A stretch of 64,000 nucleotides of DNA from the NCBI RefSeq assembly GCF_964355755.1, contig NC_092671.1:8569001-8633000 (forward strand), written 5' to 3'. The notes beneath the pieces were generated by a model. The model was not told where the DNA came from. It did no database searches and worked only from the letters and a program-made list of their open reading frames with translations. Shown piece by piece: positions 24,101 to 39,100 of this stretch. Position 1 is the stretch's first letter; the number at the start of each line of letters is the position of its first letter. The position numbers were made by a program, and so were the translations under genes. Origin of the DNA: Antedon mediterranea (Eukaryota; Echinodermata; Crinoidea; Comatulida; Antedonidae).

Positions 24101-27100
24101 TGGCACTCATAGACTGCAAATACTTGATATAATTTAATTTCTCTAAACTTTTCAGTAAAAAAAAAAGATTGTTTCATTAAAAAAGTATGATTAAATGAAC
24201 TTTTACGAGAGAACTATTATTTTAAAATTTTTCCTTATACAATAATAGTGGTAACCGTTAAAATAACTCATCATTTGAGGTGTTGAAGTGTGATTGAATA
24301 AACTTTAAGGTTTTAATCAAGAAGGTGTTTAGGTATAACAATAGAATTTAGAGAATAAATAAAGAACCTTGTACTCTTCTAATCTGTCATTAAAAAGACT
24401 TTTTAAAGTAATCCAAATCAATAGTAGCTTTCTTCTCAAAACCTGAAGTACATATTCAATAGAGAACTATACTTGAGAAAAAAAATGCTACTACAGCTAA
24501 AAGTAAGAATGGGTGTGTGCAAAGATAAGTAACGGTGAATCCAGGTTTTTTAAATAATAGGAGGGGGATGGTGCTGAACTTAACCTAATGTCCCATCTTT
24601 TACATTGTAATTGTTTAATTTATGGAAAGTTGGGCCAACTTGGCTGAGAAATTTGAGATAACAATCTGCCTGATACAAAATGCTGGATGAAGCAGGGACA
24701 CTATTATATTAAACTGATCATTATTATTTACATAGGTTGTTCATGGAGGTATACCTCCATGGGTTGTTCTAGCGAAAGAAATTTGAAGGATGTTAGAACA
24801 TATTATAACCAAAGTATAAAATTGCTTCAGCGGAGTGATATACTGCAAATGGCAGATTAGATCATTAAACACCTTGAAACCACAATACTGCAGCAATATA
24901 CACAATTAAATAAAATATCCTGTTAATAAGCTAGTATACGCTTTAACATGAAGTGAGTTGTGAATACCCTCCTGTATGAATATTTGTATACATTGGCATG
25001 CACCATCAATTCTCTTTTAAGTTAAATAGGATTGTGTAGAATGGTTGACCTACTAAGTACAATGTGCTTTGGTTACTCTAGACTTTAATTAACAACAGTA
25101 CCTTTTATTTTCAGTTGCCTTTTAAGCAGAGAGTAATTGTTACAGTGGCATGACTAGTGACTTATTTCATGAAAATTATATAAAAATCCTTTTATATTTT
25201 CAATTTGTTGACTAATTGTATAATTTCAGAATTTACTTCTGCCTCTTAAGTCTATTTTGTTTCTGATTACCTGGATAAATGTTATTGTTTTATTGGTAGA
25301 ATTAGTTGTATTCTGTTATGTAAACATTAAAGGTATTCTGACTGAATACATCTTTGCTAAATACAAGATCCAAATCCAATAGGGTTTGTTTTTACTAATA
25401 ATAACAAATGTGTTCACTGATTTGCGGTACTTTGGTCTAGTGCATCACCTGATCAACCTGTACCTGAAACGCATAGATTACCAGGCCAAATTTAATCTTA
25501 TTGGAGCCAAGCAAATGCACTTTACAATAAGGAAATAATATAAAATTTACAAAATGCGTGACCCATGTAGATTATAAACCAATGAGGGATATGTTACATT
25601 ATATCCTAATAAACAGGGAATATGAACTGCTTGTTAAATTATACTGTATTATCATTCAGCATGGTAATGATATATTCACCTTGCCACCCACTTGCCTTGG
25701 AAAAAAATAGAATTTATCCAGTGGTTTTATTACTTACAGCATCCTTACAGTTAGTTACCGTATGTGACTTCAATAAATGAGATGGTTGGTGGACTGTAGG
25801 CTTAACTGTATCTATTAGTAGAAGATACCAACCCACCATTATTATCCAGCAAATTTATCCTTGCAAATAAATTGCCAGAAACACACCTGAAATTATCATA
25901 GCAAAGGACTCAGTCAGTCACCTTAATTTCAAAAGAAACAAAATTATTCATACATGTACAATATTGTTTTTTTTTATGTTGCAAACACTGTGTAACAATA
26001 GGTAGATCTCTGTCCTATTGCACTCGCTGGACTTTGCATGACACATAAGATTCCAATGTATCAATGTGCTTGCTATATCAGGCATCATTAGCCACTTAAA
26101 TAAACACCAAGTACATCAAGGAATGTATTCCAGCATGATGTACATATTTTAATGAGGAGAATTAACAGCAAGAAAGGAAAAGGTTGAAATGAATAATTTA
26201 TAATATGATTTATTAATGGCTCAATACAATATCCCTTGTCGTTATGATTGATTAAATCAACATATTATGTATTAAATCATAGAGGTGTAGGCCTACCTCC
26301 ATAGTTAAAATAACATGAATTTTAGGGAGAGGAGACCTGGTAATGAATGTACATACAGAGCCTTTTAACTATTGCGTTTCCGTTTCCATGCTTAACACTT
26401 CGTAGCCTATGTGTGGGGCATTGTTTTTTTATCGAGATCCTACAAAGTATTGTTTGTTGGTCACTCTCCCATGCACTCCTATGAAAGGTATTGTTTTTTT
26501 TATCGCAATCCCATCCATTGAAATAGCAAGTGTAGGAAACATCATTCTGGTTTTGCGCATACTGTATTAGAAATCTTCTAGTGAGACTACACAGTCTGAG
26601 ATCCCTTTAAAACTCAAAAAAGCTAAAAATTCTGTCCCTCCTAGTGCCACACATGTAAATCTCAATAAATGTGTAGCCTACCAGTATTTCCCTAACATTC
26701 TTTGATTGACACTAGTAGTAGCAACGCCATCTGCATCAATTCAGTTCTACCTCTGAATCTGTCATAAAATCTGCTATCGGCATTCAACAACAAGTTCATC
26801 CAATGTAAATCTACTATTTACAGGGTAAATAAACATCCTATAATAAAGAAAATACATCTGTCCCTACACAAATTTGTTCTGCAGTGTCAAAATCCACCAG
26901 TATTCCACAGGGATTTTGACTATACAACATGTGCTTGTACAGTAATTTGAAAGGAGTGCGAATTGATTAAATGTCAGTGGCTTCGTTTCTATGGCAATTG
27001 TAAACTAAAGTAAAAATTCAGAGTAGCTTTTAGTATGTTTTTCGGGTACTCGTTTTTAAATATACGTCTTATGATGGTGGTATGTTGTTCCCACTAGATG

Positions 27101-30100
27101 GGCCTCCAGTAGTTTTCAGACTGTACTATTTCCTGGTAGGGATGTCTAAAATGTCTTATTGTTCTCTTTGGAGAGACAGGCTATTGTAAGTTTATCCAGG
27201 TATGCGATACTCATAGACTTGGGTATTCAGTAGGATGCTGTACCAATTAATATTTTCTATTTAAAAAATGTACAATATATTTGATTTAAATGACAGTTAG
27301 AAGTATTTATTATTTTGTGGTATTATTTAGTCAAGAATAGCTGAACAATAAAAAACCTTTCCATATTAACCACTTCATTTGTTTCTCTATCTTGATTTTA
27401 ATGACTTAATTAAAACTTTGTTCTGGACTTCTATCTAAAGTTGAGTACTTATCAATAGCATTTATCCTTAAAAGTCTTTAATCATAAGAATTTACATCTT
27501 CTACTGTACATGTGTTTTGACCTGTTTATGAACTGCTATCCATTCTATTTGATTCAATAGAGTTAATTTTTAAAGATAGAGTTAATTTTTAAAGATAATA
27601 TTAGGTAAATATTGGAGAATTGACATATGGTAGAAGTCACATACACAGAATCACCACATTAGCTGTAAAATGCTCTATTTTATATTTAGGTGTTATTTAA
27701 ATTGATGTTATCTTTTCTGGTGTTATAAGATGTTCATCCCCTACGTTTTAACATTAATAAATAAATTACACAATTTCGAGTTTCAGTCTTTGAACCTCAG
27801 ATTTTCTCATTTTTATCATTTACTGTATTTAAATTGCTCGTTCAGAGTTTCTCTCTTATCGCGCTTAAATTTAATGATGTATACCGGTGAAATTATAGCA
27901 AACTCTATGTAATAAAATGTTTTGTAAAGGATTCAACGTTGACCCATTGTGGAATGATTTTTATTGAACTTATTTATTGATTGATTGATTATTTGAGGAC
28001 ATCCTGTCTCTTACAGTAAGCACCTCACTGGGATGTTTGTAGAAGGTACAGTACTTTTTAGTCAACATGATGAAAAATGAAATGCAGTTTGTGTATTTGA
28101 ATTATATACATTTTTGACCATTTGTTTGTGTATTCATTTTGGACATTATGTCTACACTGTTAGACTGTGTATGTTGACAAGTTGATCTTTCTGATGGAAG
28201 CTGGTAGATTTTTGCCTTTAAACCATTAGCTAATGATTACTGTGAATGTGTCTGTTTACATTGATTATGATGTGGTGATTGATCTTTCTATCTTAATTAT
28301 GTGTAGAAAGGAAATGGCTTCTGTCTTGTGAGGTCTATCATACATGCTTGACCGATGGACGAACTTAATTGACTCCAGTTATCTCTATCCGTAGTATACA
28401 CACATAGATTTACTGTAAGTGTGCCGATTCAAATATTATATCCAATACATGTCAGTACCTCTAGTACTGATAGGTTTCAAACATCTGTAATGTTATACAT
28501 GTACAAATGGAGAAAAGGTTATTATTAGTATACTTGATGTCAAAGACGTGTTTTGTATCAAATTTAAATTATTAATAAATATTATCATAATGGTTTTCAC
28601 CATTTATACATTTTTTTCTTATATTAATGACGAGTAAATGGCGTTAAAGAAAGCAAAAATACATGACCTTTGAACTGAGGGTTCAATTGGCAGGTTTACT
28701 TTATCATTCTTTAATGGTCAATTTACAATGCAAGTAAGTATTTCCGTCTTACGAAAACCTTTTCTCTGTTTAAATTTAGTTTCTTTACATTAGTTATTTT
28801 GTGTTTTCTAAAATTATAAAATGCCAGGGTTCGACTATATCTATGTCTTACCTTAATGTTGCATACCTGGGGATTGTAAATAATTTAATTTGATGGATTT
28901 TCAAACTAAGAATTTATATTAGTTCACAAGTTCATATAGACACAATTTTAATACAATAGGTTATATCCTAAAAAAATGAGGTGTAATGTGAAAAGTAAAA
29001 ATGATAAAGAAAATATAATTGATAAAACCCAGCATAAAATGTTCACATAAAAGGTAACACTTTGAAAAATAGATGGGGGTTTTTTTTCCAACTAATAATA
29101 CAATTTGTCAAAAATGTTAATGAAACTAGCTTGTTTCATCTAGTTTTCCAGATAAGAAAGGTTGAATGTTAATGTAATCATTTCATAACTTTTTAGCTTT
29201 TACTATCCTGTCTAATAATGATTAACATAATGCAGAAAAAATAAAAAATACATTTTATTTTGGACTATTTTAGTAAGGAAGCACATTTAGCTACTACATA
29301 TCCATGATCTTGAACATTTGCATATAGATGCAGGTGCTTGATAAGGAATCAATGTCTAGCCCAAGGACACTATCAAGTGTCTAGCTAACACAAGTGGTCA
29401 GCTTCAGATCTAGTGGATAATCTCCAGATAGGAAATCTTAGCTAGCTACCATCTTGTCTGATAACTTGATAATCCATGCTGCCACAGTATCCAGGTTACT
29501 ATATATTTCTTTAGATATATTCAAGTGTTCTTAAAGAAAAATGATCATTTAGATATGAAGATCAAGTAGGTAACATAATTGATTATTAGACAGTTGCCTT
29601 TTAACATAAGATCGATGATCACATCTGCCATAAGATTCACAGGCAACTGCTTCAATCATGCAAAAAAAAATCATTTTGATTTAGTTGTTCATAAAAAGAC
29701 TTTCATAGAAATGAAAAGGCATTCATATCGATATTTATAAATCATAAAGTTTTAAAAACATGTGCTGTATTATAAGTTGATAAATTATTTATAAAGAATA
29801 GATTCATTAAATGTTTCTTGCTTCAATTGAAAGAAGTTTTAAAAGTCGGGCTTGAAAACTAATTTTAGATATTACATTGGCTTTGAAAATAATCAAAATT
29901 TTTCAGAACATTACTACTAAATGTAACGCTATTAAGACAATTTATATTTATGGTCAAGCATGCATGTCTGTTAAGTTTTACATTGCGACTCAATTGCTGT
30001 GTCCAATCACTTTCTTATATATAACCATGCCAAGCATGTGTAGCAGATATTTTGACATTAACTTTTATTACATTTTAAACAAAGAACTTTAGTGATGTTC

Positions 30101-33100
30101 TTATTTATGTCCAAAAACCATTGTTTCTAAAAGCTGTTTTTTTAAGTGCAGTTGTATATCAAATATTAATCTTTAATTAATTGTATCTTTAAAAATGGAT
30201 ACTGATTTAATATTTATGATAGAAATTATTAAGGAGCCCATATGTTTACTTAATGATGGGTTTGTAAGATCATCATAAGACTATTGTGCAATGCAACATT
30301 GCAATTCAATGTTTTAAGGTTATAGTTTTATTAGATATATTTTATAATTGTTGTGTTTTTTATTTATATCCATATGATCTCAACATATTTTTTTTTGTCT
30401 TCAATTTACAGAAATTTCCTGAAAATGTTAATGAAAAAATTTATATGTTATACACTTGTGTAATGATATGGAAATTTATACAATACCAAATTTGAATACT
30501 ATTATTTATTCTGTAAAATCAGAAGTGTAGTTAAAATACATTTTTTTTCTTATCCTATGTTTGATAAATTCATTAACAAATATTAATATATATATAGATA
30601 AATTAAATCTAGTAAAAAGATATCCATACATTAAGTACAGTAAAATAATTGTGTCCCTAAAGACGTGTTAAATAAATGCTGATAATATTGAATATTTCTT
30701 GATTTGCTCGAGTCATTTGCAATGTTGGTCTGTAAATATTGGTACGATTTAAACTGAATCAACCAGCGATATTGACATACGGATTACTGCACTGACTGTA
30801 TTCAATTACTCTGTATTGGATTTCCTATTCATACCAGTATGACCTAATAATACTAATATTAAAGCTGTTTTGGTCTTGTGGCAGTTAAATGATAATAATT
30901 AGCCATTATTAATTTACATAACGCTTCTCTACTTCACAGTAAACATATTCTTTCCTAGTAATTAACTATTCATACCAGTTTGGCAATATCTTACTCTGAT
31001 AATAACTCACTATTTGGTATTTTCATTATTCATCTTATAAAAAACGACAATGGCCTAATAATACAAAATGGCTATATAGTCTATATAATTATAGTTTAAT
31101 TAATGTTACTTCTATTAGACATTAATTATTAGTTATTCTTAAAAAATGTATGTACAAATTTAGTTGGCAACGAAATAATGTTTTCCAAAGCTTCGCTTCT
31201 CATTTTTTGCATTTTCTGTTCAATAAATATGTGTATGCTGTTTGATGTAATTTATACGAATTTGTAAAGATTTCTTCTGTCTGCCAAACTTTATTTCAAT
31301 ATTCTGTGAATGCTGTATATCAACCTTAATTTTTAACAAAAATAATGTATTCTTGCATTTCTACTGAACAGTTTTACAGAAGTCATAGAGGAGTGGTCGT
31401 TAGGATTGTGGCGCACTGACTTCTGCATTCACCACAATTAGTCGGCATGCAAGACAATTATGTTCTGGATGAGTGAACCTGCTTTTCTATTGTTTACGTG
31501 ATCAATCTTTCTCTGCATTCATTGGACCATAGTTGTCTTGTGGCTGTGCTTACTTCCAAACGAAAAGATTTGAATGCAATAAAATCCTATGATTGTGTTT
31601 GGTAAACTAACAATGGTTTTTAGAATATTTGAACAGTGGTTTCCCTTTTCACTGATTGTATCAATTTTTTTTAAAGTAGGTTTCTTTGTAAAAGTTTACT
31701 CCAGGACTTTTATTGAATCTAAATTCATCGGAATAACAAGTTTATACCGCAAGCATACCACTTTGATGTTATTATTACCTGGAATTATAGACTATATAGA
31801 AACTTATTGTTAAGTACCGTAAAATAGCAAAATAACATTGTTATCATTTGTAACTTTATTTACCAACCTTTCCCCACTTTCTAAGGTTCATAATAATATT
31901 TCATATTTAGCCAAGGCTGCTGCTGATGTCAAATCTGTTTTTATAATTCTTACAATAGAACCTTTTATTACTAAATAATTTAGTACAGTTTTACTAAGGT
32001 CATAAGAACTTAATACCTGTACATACATTTTAGGATGCTAAAACAAGTTTTATGATACCACATTCTTAAAATATAAATTTAAATAGAGAATGACTAAGGA
32101 ATTGAACCTATGAACTTTCAGTAAGTAGGTGAGTGCTACTACCGTGCAGTCACACTAATAATATTCAATAAGTGCTTAGATTACCTGCATACTTTAAAAT
32201 ATTCAACTTTTATTTACAAAATTCTGATCATTCTACATGCATTTAGAGGAATTTAATTTCTTTCATGTTTATTAAAGGTCATTCCAATTCGACCTGTATC
32301 ATTTCCAGTCATGCTAAAACAGTATAATTTAGAGTACGAAGATTGAATAAATTTACAAGTCTGTGAAATACAATATTCCCTTCCCTCTACTTTTATGTAT
32401 CTAACGTCATGAACCATGACCAAGGACCCCTTTTTAGCATGCCTTAACTTTGAAATTTAGTCCCCTTGTAGTTGATTTATCAAGTTTTTGGAGAAGAGGT
32501 GACAGCCAGAACCAATAACTCCAACCTCAGAAATGGATCGATTCCTCTGTTCCTTCCAACTGGCAACAAGTTCCAAGCAGTCGACATAACTCATGACAGC
32601 AGACGACAAGGAAATATGATTCAAAGCATAATTCAAATATTTTTTTGATAATATTACTTTACAATATTGACGTTTTCTGTACAAAAAGGCATAAATTAAA
32701 CATTTTTAACAATAGATCATTGTAATGAAAGTCTTTAAATTTAAAAACAAAATGACAGAATAGCAAGTTCAGTAGCAAAAATGTTCACAGACCTTGTTAA
32801 AAAAAATAAACCCTTGAAAATAATATTATAATACCACGACCAAGTCTGCGGCTTTCATTCTCTAACTGAACCCATCCTCCAGATTTCAGCTCAATTTCCT
32901 CACATTGCCAACACAACATTAGTTTTTACTAAATAGCCTGTTTTTCTGCTCTAAAGCTGATTTGAATTATGTGTTCTAAGTGGTGGGCTGAACACCTGAA
33001 TCTGAGAATTATTAATACAAAAATAATTTAAAGCATGACATTAAATAACATTCTCATACTTCAACAGTATTTATTCATTATACATTGTCATCAAGCGCTG

Positions 33101-36100
33101 TGTGCAATCTTTGAATTGACAGTTGTTTTTAGTACGCTGGTAAACGATCTTTTTTGTAGCGAAACGTTATACTTGCCCTAGGTCTGTAGCTCTTAGAATA
33201 CTCATGACTTTGTATCTTCATTCGGATATGTCCAACTAGTAGTATATTAATTGATTAAATGGCTTTTACCTCCAAGGTCATCTAGTTGTGTCTCATTAGA
33301 TTTCTTTCTATAAATGTTTATTAAGAGGACTAGTCATTAATTACTACAAAGAAAGCAAAGATCCTAATTACAAACTACTAGTAAGAATAATGTTCAAAGA
33401 TTAGAAGAGAAATACATCATACTGTGAAAAATTGATTGATAAATTGTTGCATTTGTTTCCATGACATCCAGGTGTATTTTAAATAGTTTCATTGTAGTTA
33501 TAGTAACTGGTAGGCAATGCAATCAAGACTCGTCAACTAAAAAAACAATATTTAAAAACAAAATGTGATTTATACGATATGTATATTATAAATGCATTTT
33601 AAATGGGAATGTCAGACAAATAAAATTTATTAAAAATAAATGTAAAACTTTTATAAATGTGGAAAAATAATCATTTGTTAGTTCTCCTTTGACAACTTAA
33701 TATTACAGGCTATATACTTAAAATATTGTTGTTTACACTAAAATAAAGCAATAAATATGATTTATTTGACTTTGCCTGTCACTTGCATCTATACCCATTA
33801 ATCATAAGATTTTGCATATTATAGTTAGCAGCATTATATATACATATATACCTACTGTATAACCTTTATTTTTACATTTTGAGACATTAACAGCAATAGT
33901 ACTATTTAATTAATGACTATAATGTGTATGTAGGTGAATCTAGATAATATATCATCCATACTAAAACCCTTTTCACACTATTTAGCAAATATTAACGACT
34001 AATTACATGTTGCATGCAGGAAATCATCACAAGTACTATGTGTTGCAAATTTGAACCAGAGACAAATTCATCCTAAAAAATTGAATCCTAAAATCTATTG
34101 ACAAATATGTTTGTGGTATTTTTTAATAATAGGGGAAGACCATTTTGGAACAATCTAACATTGGCCTAGACTTAGAAAATAGCCGAGACCAAACCAAAAT
34201 AACTGTGTTAAAATCACTGCCTTAACACAAACAAATCCTAAGCTTTTCAAGTAGTCCCTTTAATAAATGTGCGAGAGCGTAAAATAATAAATTGATATCA
34301 GAATGAATCAGAATCGTTCCATTATCATCAGTTACTTTTCATAAACACTAGACTAAATTTGCAGGTGTTTTTATTTTTGAATTAAGGAGATTACTGTGTG
34401 AATATCACTATAGTAACGTAAGCCTTCATTTTTAATACCTGTTCATTTTTATCATTTTCAAAGATAATAAATTGATAACAAAAGAGGAGAAAGCAAAAAC
34501 AGAATGTAAATTTCGTATATTTTTCTCAATACATTTGTTACTACTAATTGGCAAGCTACAGTGGTATGACATTTATGAGACAAAAATAATAAAATTATGC
34601 CACTTCAAGTTTAATTGGCTCATAAAATATACATTTTTTTTGTTTGCTACTCAGGAGTTTTGACAGTATGTTTCAATTGTAGCAATATACATTAATCTAT
34701 ATCATGCCTAGAGCTTACCTGGATAAACCAAAAATAGCCCTCTCCTTCCAAAGAGAGGAATGTTTGTTTTTCTTGTTTGTTTCTAATAATAACAATTAAC
34801 ACTATTTTAATAGAATTTGTTAAACATACCAAAATGTAGTTCAGTAATATGGCCCTTTGTGGGAATTATAACATTAACAACTACATAGGGTATTTCCATC
34901 AGCCACATTACAATGTGGTATTCACCAAGACTGATGATGGCTGTTATACTTCCTCAATTTTGTCTATATTATGCTGTCTATTCCTTCTGTCTTCTTGGAT
35001 TATGTCCGGTGTCGGAAAAACACATGCATCTCAGCACGTGAGCTATATGCATGCAATATGTCTTGTTTAACATAATGTTCTTTATCTTGTAAAAGGATTT
35101 AGTTTTGTTTTTAAGACGCAGTAAAATTCATCGATCTGTGCATTGCTTGCCGTCACATTAGTCTTAATGTTTTTATCATCCCTTAGAAACCTATCCTTTA
35201 TGTTTTTCTTTTTATTTATGTTGATTATATGTACCTTTCTTTAATGTTATTGTTAGTCTCTTTCCAATTAAAGTCTCCCATCGAAAGTGTAAGAAAGTAT
35301 GTACAATTAGAAACCTGCCAATGAAAAAATCTTTAGAGTGTTGAAGTATGCTGGTTACTTCTGTCTTTTATTACTTCATAATGCTTCAATGTATGTTTAA
35401 CTTCAAAACATTTATTGATAAATTTGTTATTGATTATTTTATTCTATTTCACAGTCGTCACTCCATGGAATACTAAACAAAATATGGAATGTATATTAAA
35501 TACAATATGAAAAATGATAAAATTTACTGCTAAACATTACATTTCTTCTTACGCTCATAAACATGATGCTTCTTCTCGACTATAACAGATTTCTCTGCTT
35601 GTTGTTCCACCTGTTTGAGATTCGATCCACTGTAGTAATACATAGTCTATGTTTAGTTTACCTATAGAAGGAAAAGCCGCTTTCAGTCGTGATTAGATTG
35701 ATTGATGTCTGATGTACGGCAAGCTCATTAAAATTCATGCGTGGAGAATCGTAGAAGGGTAGTTAAATTCGAGATATTTTAAAAGAATTTATGAAACATG
35801 TTTTCTATAGTGTCGATGATATAGGTAATTATATGAAAAAAAATTACACTTTTCAGGTTGGATGTTAAGACGTTGGTCCTAAAAGGAAAACTATAAAAAA
35901 AGACTCTGTGTTATGGTAACAGTTTATCTCTATGAAATCCATTTTTTGGACTTCATTCAAGCTTCAGATTGGATGTTAAGCCATTGGTCCTATTTATATG
36001 AAATCTATAAAAAGCATAATTTTCTCTGTGTTATGATCACAATTTGTCTTTATAACATCCTTTTGGGCTTTATGATAGCTAATATTATGCTCTTCAAATT

Positions 36101-39100
36101 AGATGTTAAGCCATTGATCATATGTGAATTAAAACTTTATAATAATTATATACAGAAGAGTATGCTCCAATAACCTGACTAGTTGCTATGCATTGGCATG
36201 TTCCCGATGTTCAACCATGGCATTTATGTGATTTTTCATTCTAGAAACCTAATGTACTGAAACATTTGTATATTATTTAACCTAAATTGAAATAAAAAAT
36301 AATTAATGATATTTGCCAATTAATATCATTTTATGATAATATATTATTTTATTACATTAATCTTAACTGTTTGAAGACGATAATGATAATGTCCATTTGT
36401 ATAGCGTCATTTATTATGGTGAGCCTGTGGATTTATATGTATTTTTGCCATTAATTTACAATGTATAAAAATTACTTAAACCTAAATGCACCAGTAAGCT
36501 TCAATGTCTCTTAAAGAGAATTTTTAAATTCCAATATTTTATCACAACTGTTATGAGTAATTATAATAATTGTAGGGAAATCTTTGATACAATTCTTACT
36601 TTAGCCTTGACTCACAAGTTCACCTTTCAGAAACTATTTATGTGAAAAAAATACAATTTTTTATGTCAAATTTTTTTCAATAGACAGATCAGTATCATCT
36701 GTATTCATCCCTCATGGGGCAATTAACAAAAGGAGGAGATGGATTACTTACTCCCTTGAAATCCTAAATAATATGTTAAATGGACATTGTTGAAGAAAGT
36801 CTAATTTTTATAAGTCATAACTTTATTAGTATTGTTTCGGAGTGTTCCCAAAAATGTTGAGAGTTTCCAGATCTTTTAGGTTGCTTCTCACAAACTTAAA
36901 TTTTCTCTCAAAATATCATTTGAATTTTTAACCTGTACTTGTTAAGGTTTATTTAGAAAAACAGAAACAAATGGATAACATTTTTTCAGTAGTGCATTTT
37001 TGTATTATAAATGTTATGCAATATTCTTTTTTATTATTCAAAGTTTCGAGGTCTTCTTTTGCAACTTTATAACCCATTTTTGGATGGATTTAAAAGGTAT
37101 GAACTTACATTATGACAGTAAAATATTACAGTTATATAACATAATATGCACAAACATGTAATTTGTCTTTTTTATGATATCAGAGGTGTCATATTAGAAT
37201 AAATTACATTGTAAATGTTGAAACAGATTTGTTAAAAGTCATTTCTTAATGGGGAAAGTATTTTACAAAAGTGAATCTATGTCGTATGTAATTTGCAAAA
37301 AGCTTTCAAATTAAATTTTATGGATCATTTTAAAGTAAAAATAACTTAACAGATTACATGAGCAATGTTAAATTAAATTAATCTTATTTTGTCTTTTGTA
37401 AAAAGATGTTTCACCAGCAGTGTCATATAGTACATCTGAAAATATGGAATTTTTAATCTTGAGTTGAATTGTAAACATACAGTATAAGAAAGGAATTCCA
37501 CATTGTTCAGTATGTTTTACAGTTGTGTATTTATTATTTGTCATTTAATTATTCTGTTTGTACCCAACAAAATTGCACAATTTGTGTATACAATACATAC
37601 ATCTTATATATATCTTAGTTGTCATATTTGTTGTTGAAAAGTTGAGAATAAATAAATATGTCACTTCACTTGCAGATCAAAAGAGGCCCGTGAAACTAAA
37701 TCTCAAAATAAGTTTGAATTAAATTATATGGTTTTAAATCTATCAAAATGTAATCATCCTTTTACTTCTGTGAATTTCTCCATTGATTCTAGATCAGTCA
37801 CACACCTATACATTCCCAATCTTCTCATTAAATATTATATTTTCAAAATTTATTTCAATAGGACTAGTAATAGTATTGTTCTACTTGGCTTGCATATTTT
37901 ATTTCCCAATTTGGTTGGCCTAGATTTTATAATTATATTATGATTTTATATATTCCCAGTTATACGAAACCATAGAGAAATTAGACTAATTCTTCCATGC
38001 ATGTCCAATAGAATGAATTATCAATAATATTGTTTTTATCATATTGTTCTACTTTCTGGTTGTTGACACAACATTGAATGTAAAAAAGGCTATATGTAAT
38101 GCCTAGCTCACCTGGTTAAACCAACAATAGCCATCCATCCCTCCAAAGAGAGGATCACAGATAGTGAGTGGTCGAGCGGTTAAGGCGGTGGAACGGTAAT
38201 ACATACTGTAGCCAGCTCACTCAGTGCATTGTTTTGGTGGTGGAATGAGTCTAGTGTACAAAACAGATTTGTGTGTGCTAGTACATCTTTCGAAATCAGT
38301 TGCAGTTTAACTCTTCGTACTAGTTCACACTAGACCATGGTCATGGACAGAAAAGTGCAACCTCTACACTCCAACCTCTACACTCCAAGCAATGATCAAC
38401 AGTATTACTGGAATGGATAAAGTATATTGTCATGGCCATTGTCATTATTTCATTTTTTAAAACCATCGTGTGTATGGGGACAATACAAATATTAATGTAA
38501 TTTTTAAAGTATTTTATTCATAAATAGAAACATGTGGGCATTCAATAATTTATTCTTTAACTTAAAACCTTCAAAAATTATTTACTTTATCGTTTCCTTA
38601 ATCAATTATTTATACCATTTGCACAAATTTGTTTGCGACTCAAAGTTCTATTTTTGTAATACATTTCAATTATATAGTCAATACAATTGAAGGCAATTAG
38701 ATTGGAATTTAGTTATCAAATAACAGTCAATTAGGAAATTGCTATTTAACCTGTAAATGTCAACTACTTAATTAATTCTCTTTCCGGATAATACTATTAC
38801 TGTGGCATATTCAGGTTTATAGCTGTTTTTAAGATGTTAGAAAGAGGTTAGCAGTCCCCGGTAGCCATTCCTACCTCCTAGTATATGTGTGCTAATAGTA
38901 ATACTGGATGAACATAGAATAATTCACCATGCATGTTCAATTCTAGCAAAGTTGTAAACTACCTACTGTTACACATTTGAACATGAAATGTGTGTGCATG
39001 AATGTACAAACTATAATGTAGTGAGTCAGTTTTCATAAAAATGCTTCAAATTTGAGGGTGTGTTTGTTTTATCCCAGTTTGGTTGCATACATTTTTTACC

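Noticed and set aside
29330-29420. A SINE-like block around GCCCAAGGACACTATCAAG.
   Set aside because: The phrase resembles motifs of dispersed elements, but no boxes, tail or second copy are clear in this window.
38163-38240. A functional tRNA(Leu/Ser).
   Set aside because: The D-arm matches but no T-arm or B box follows at the right place.
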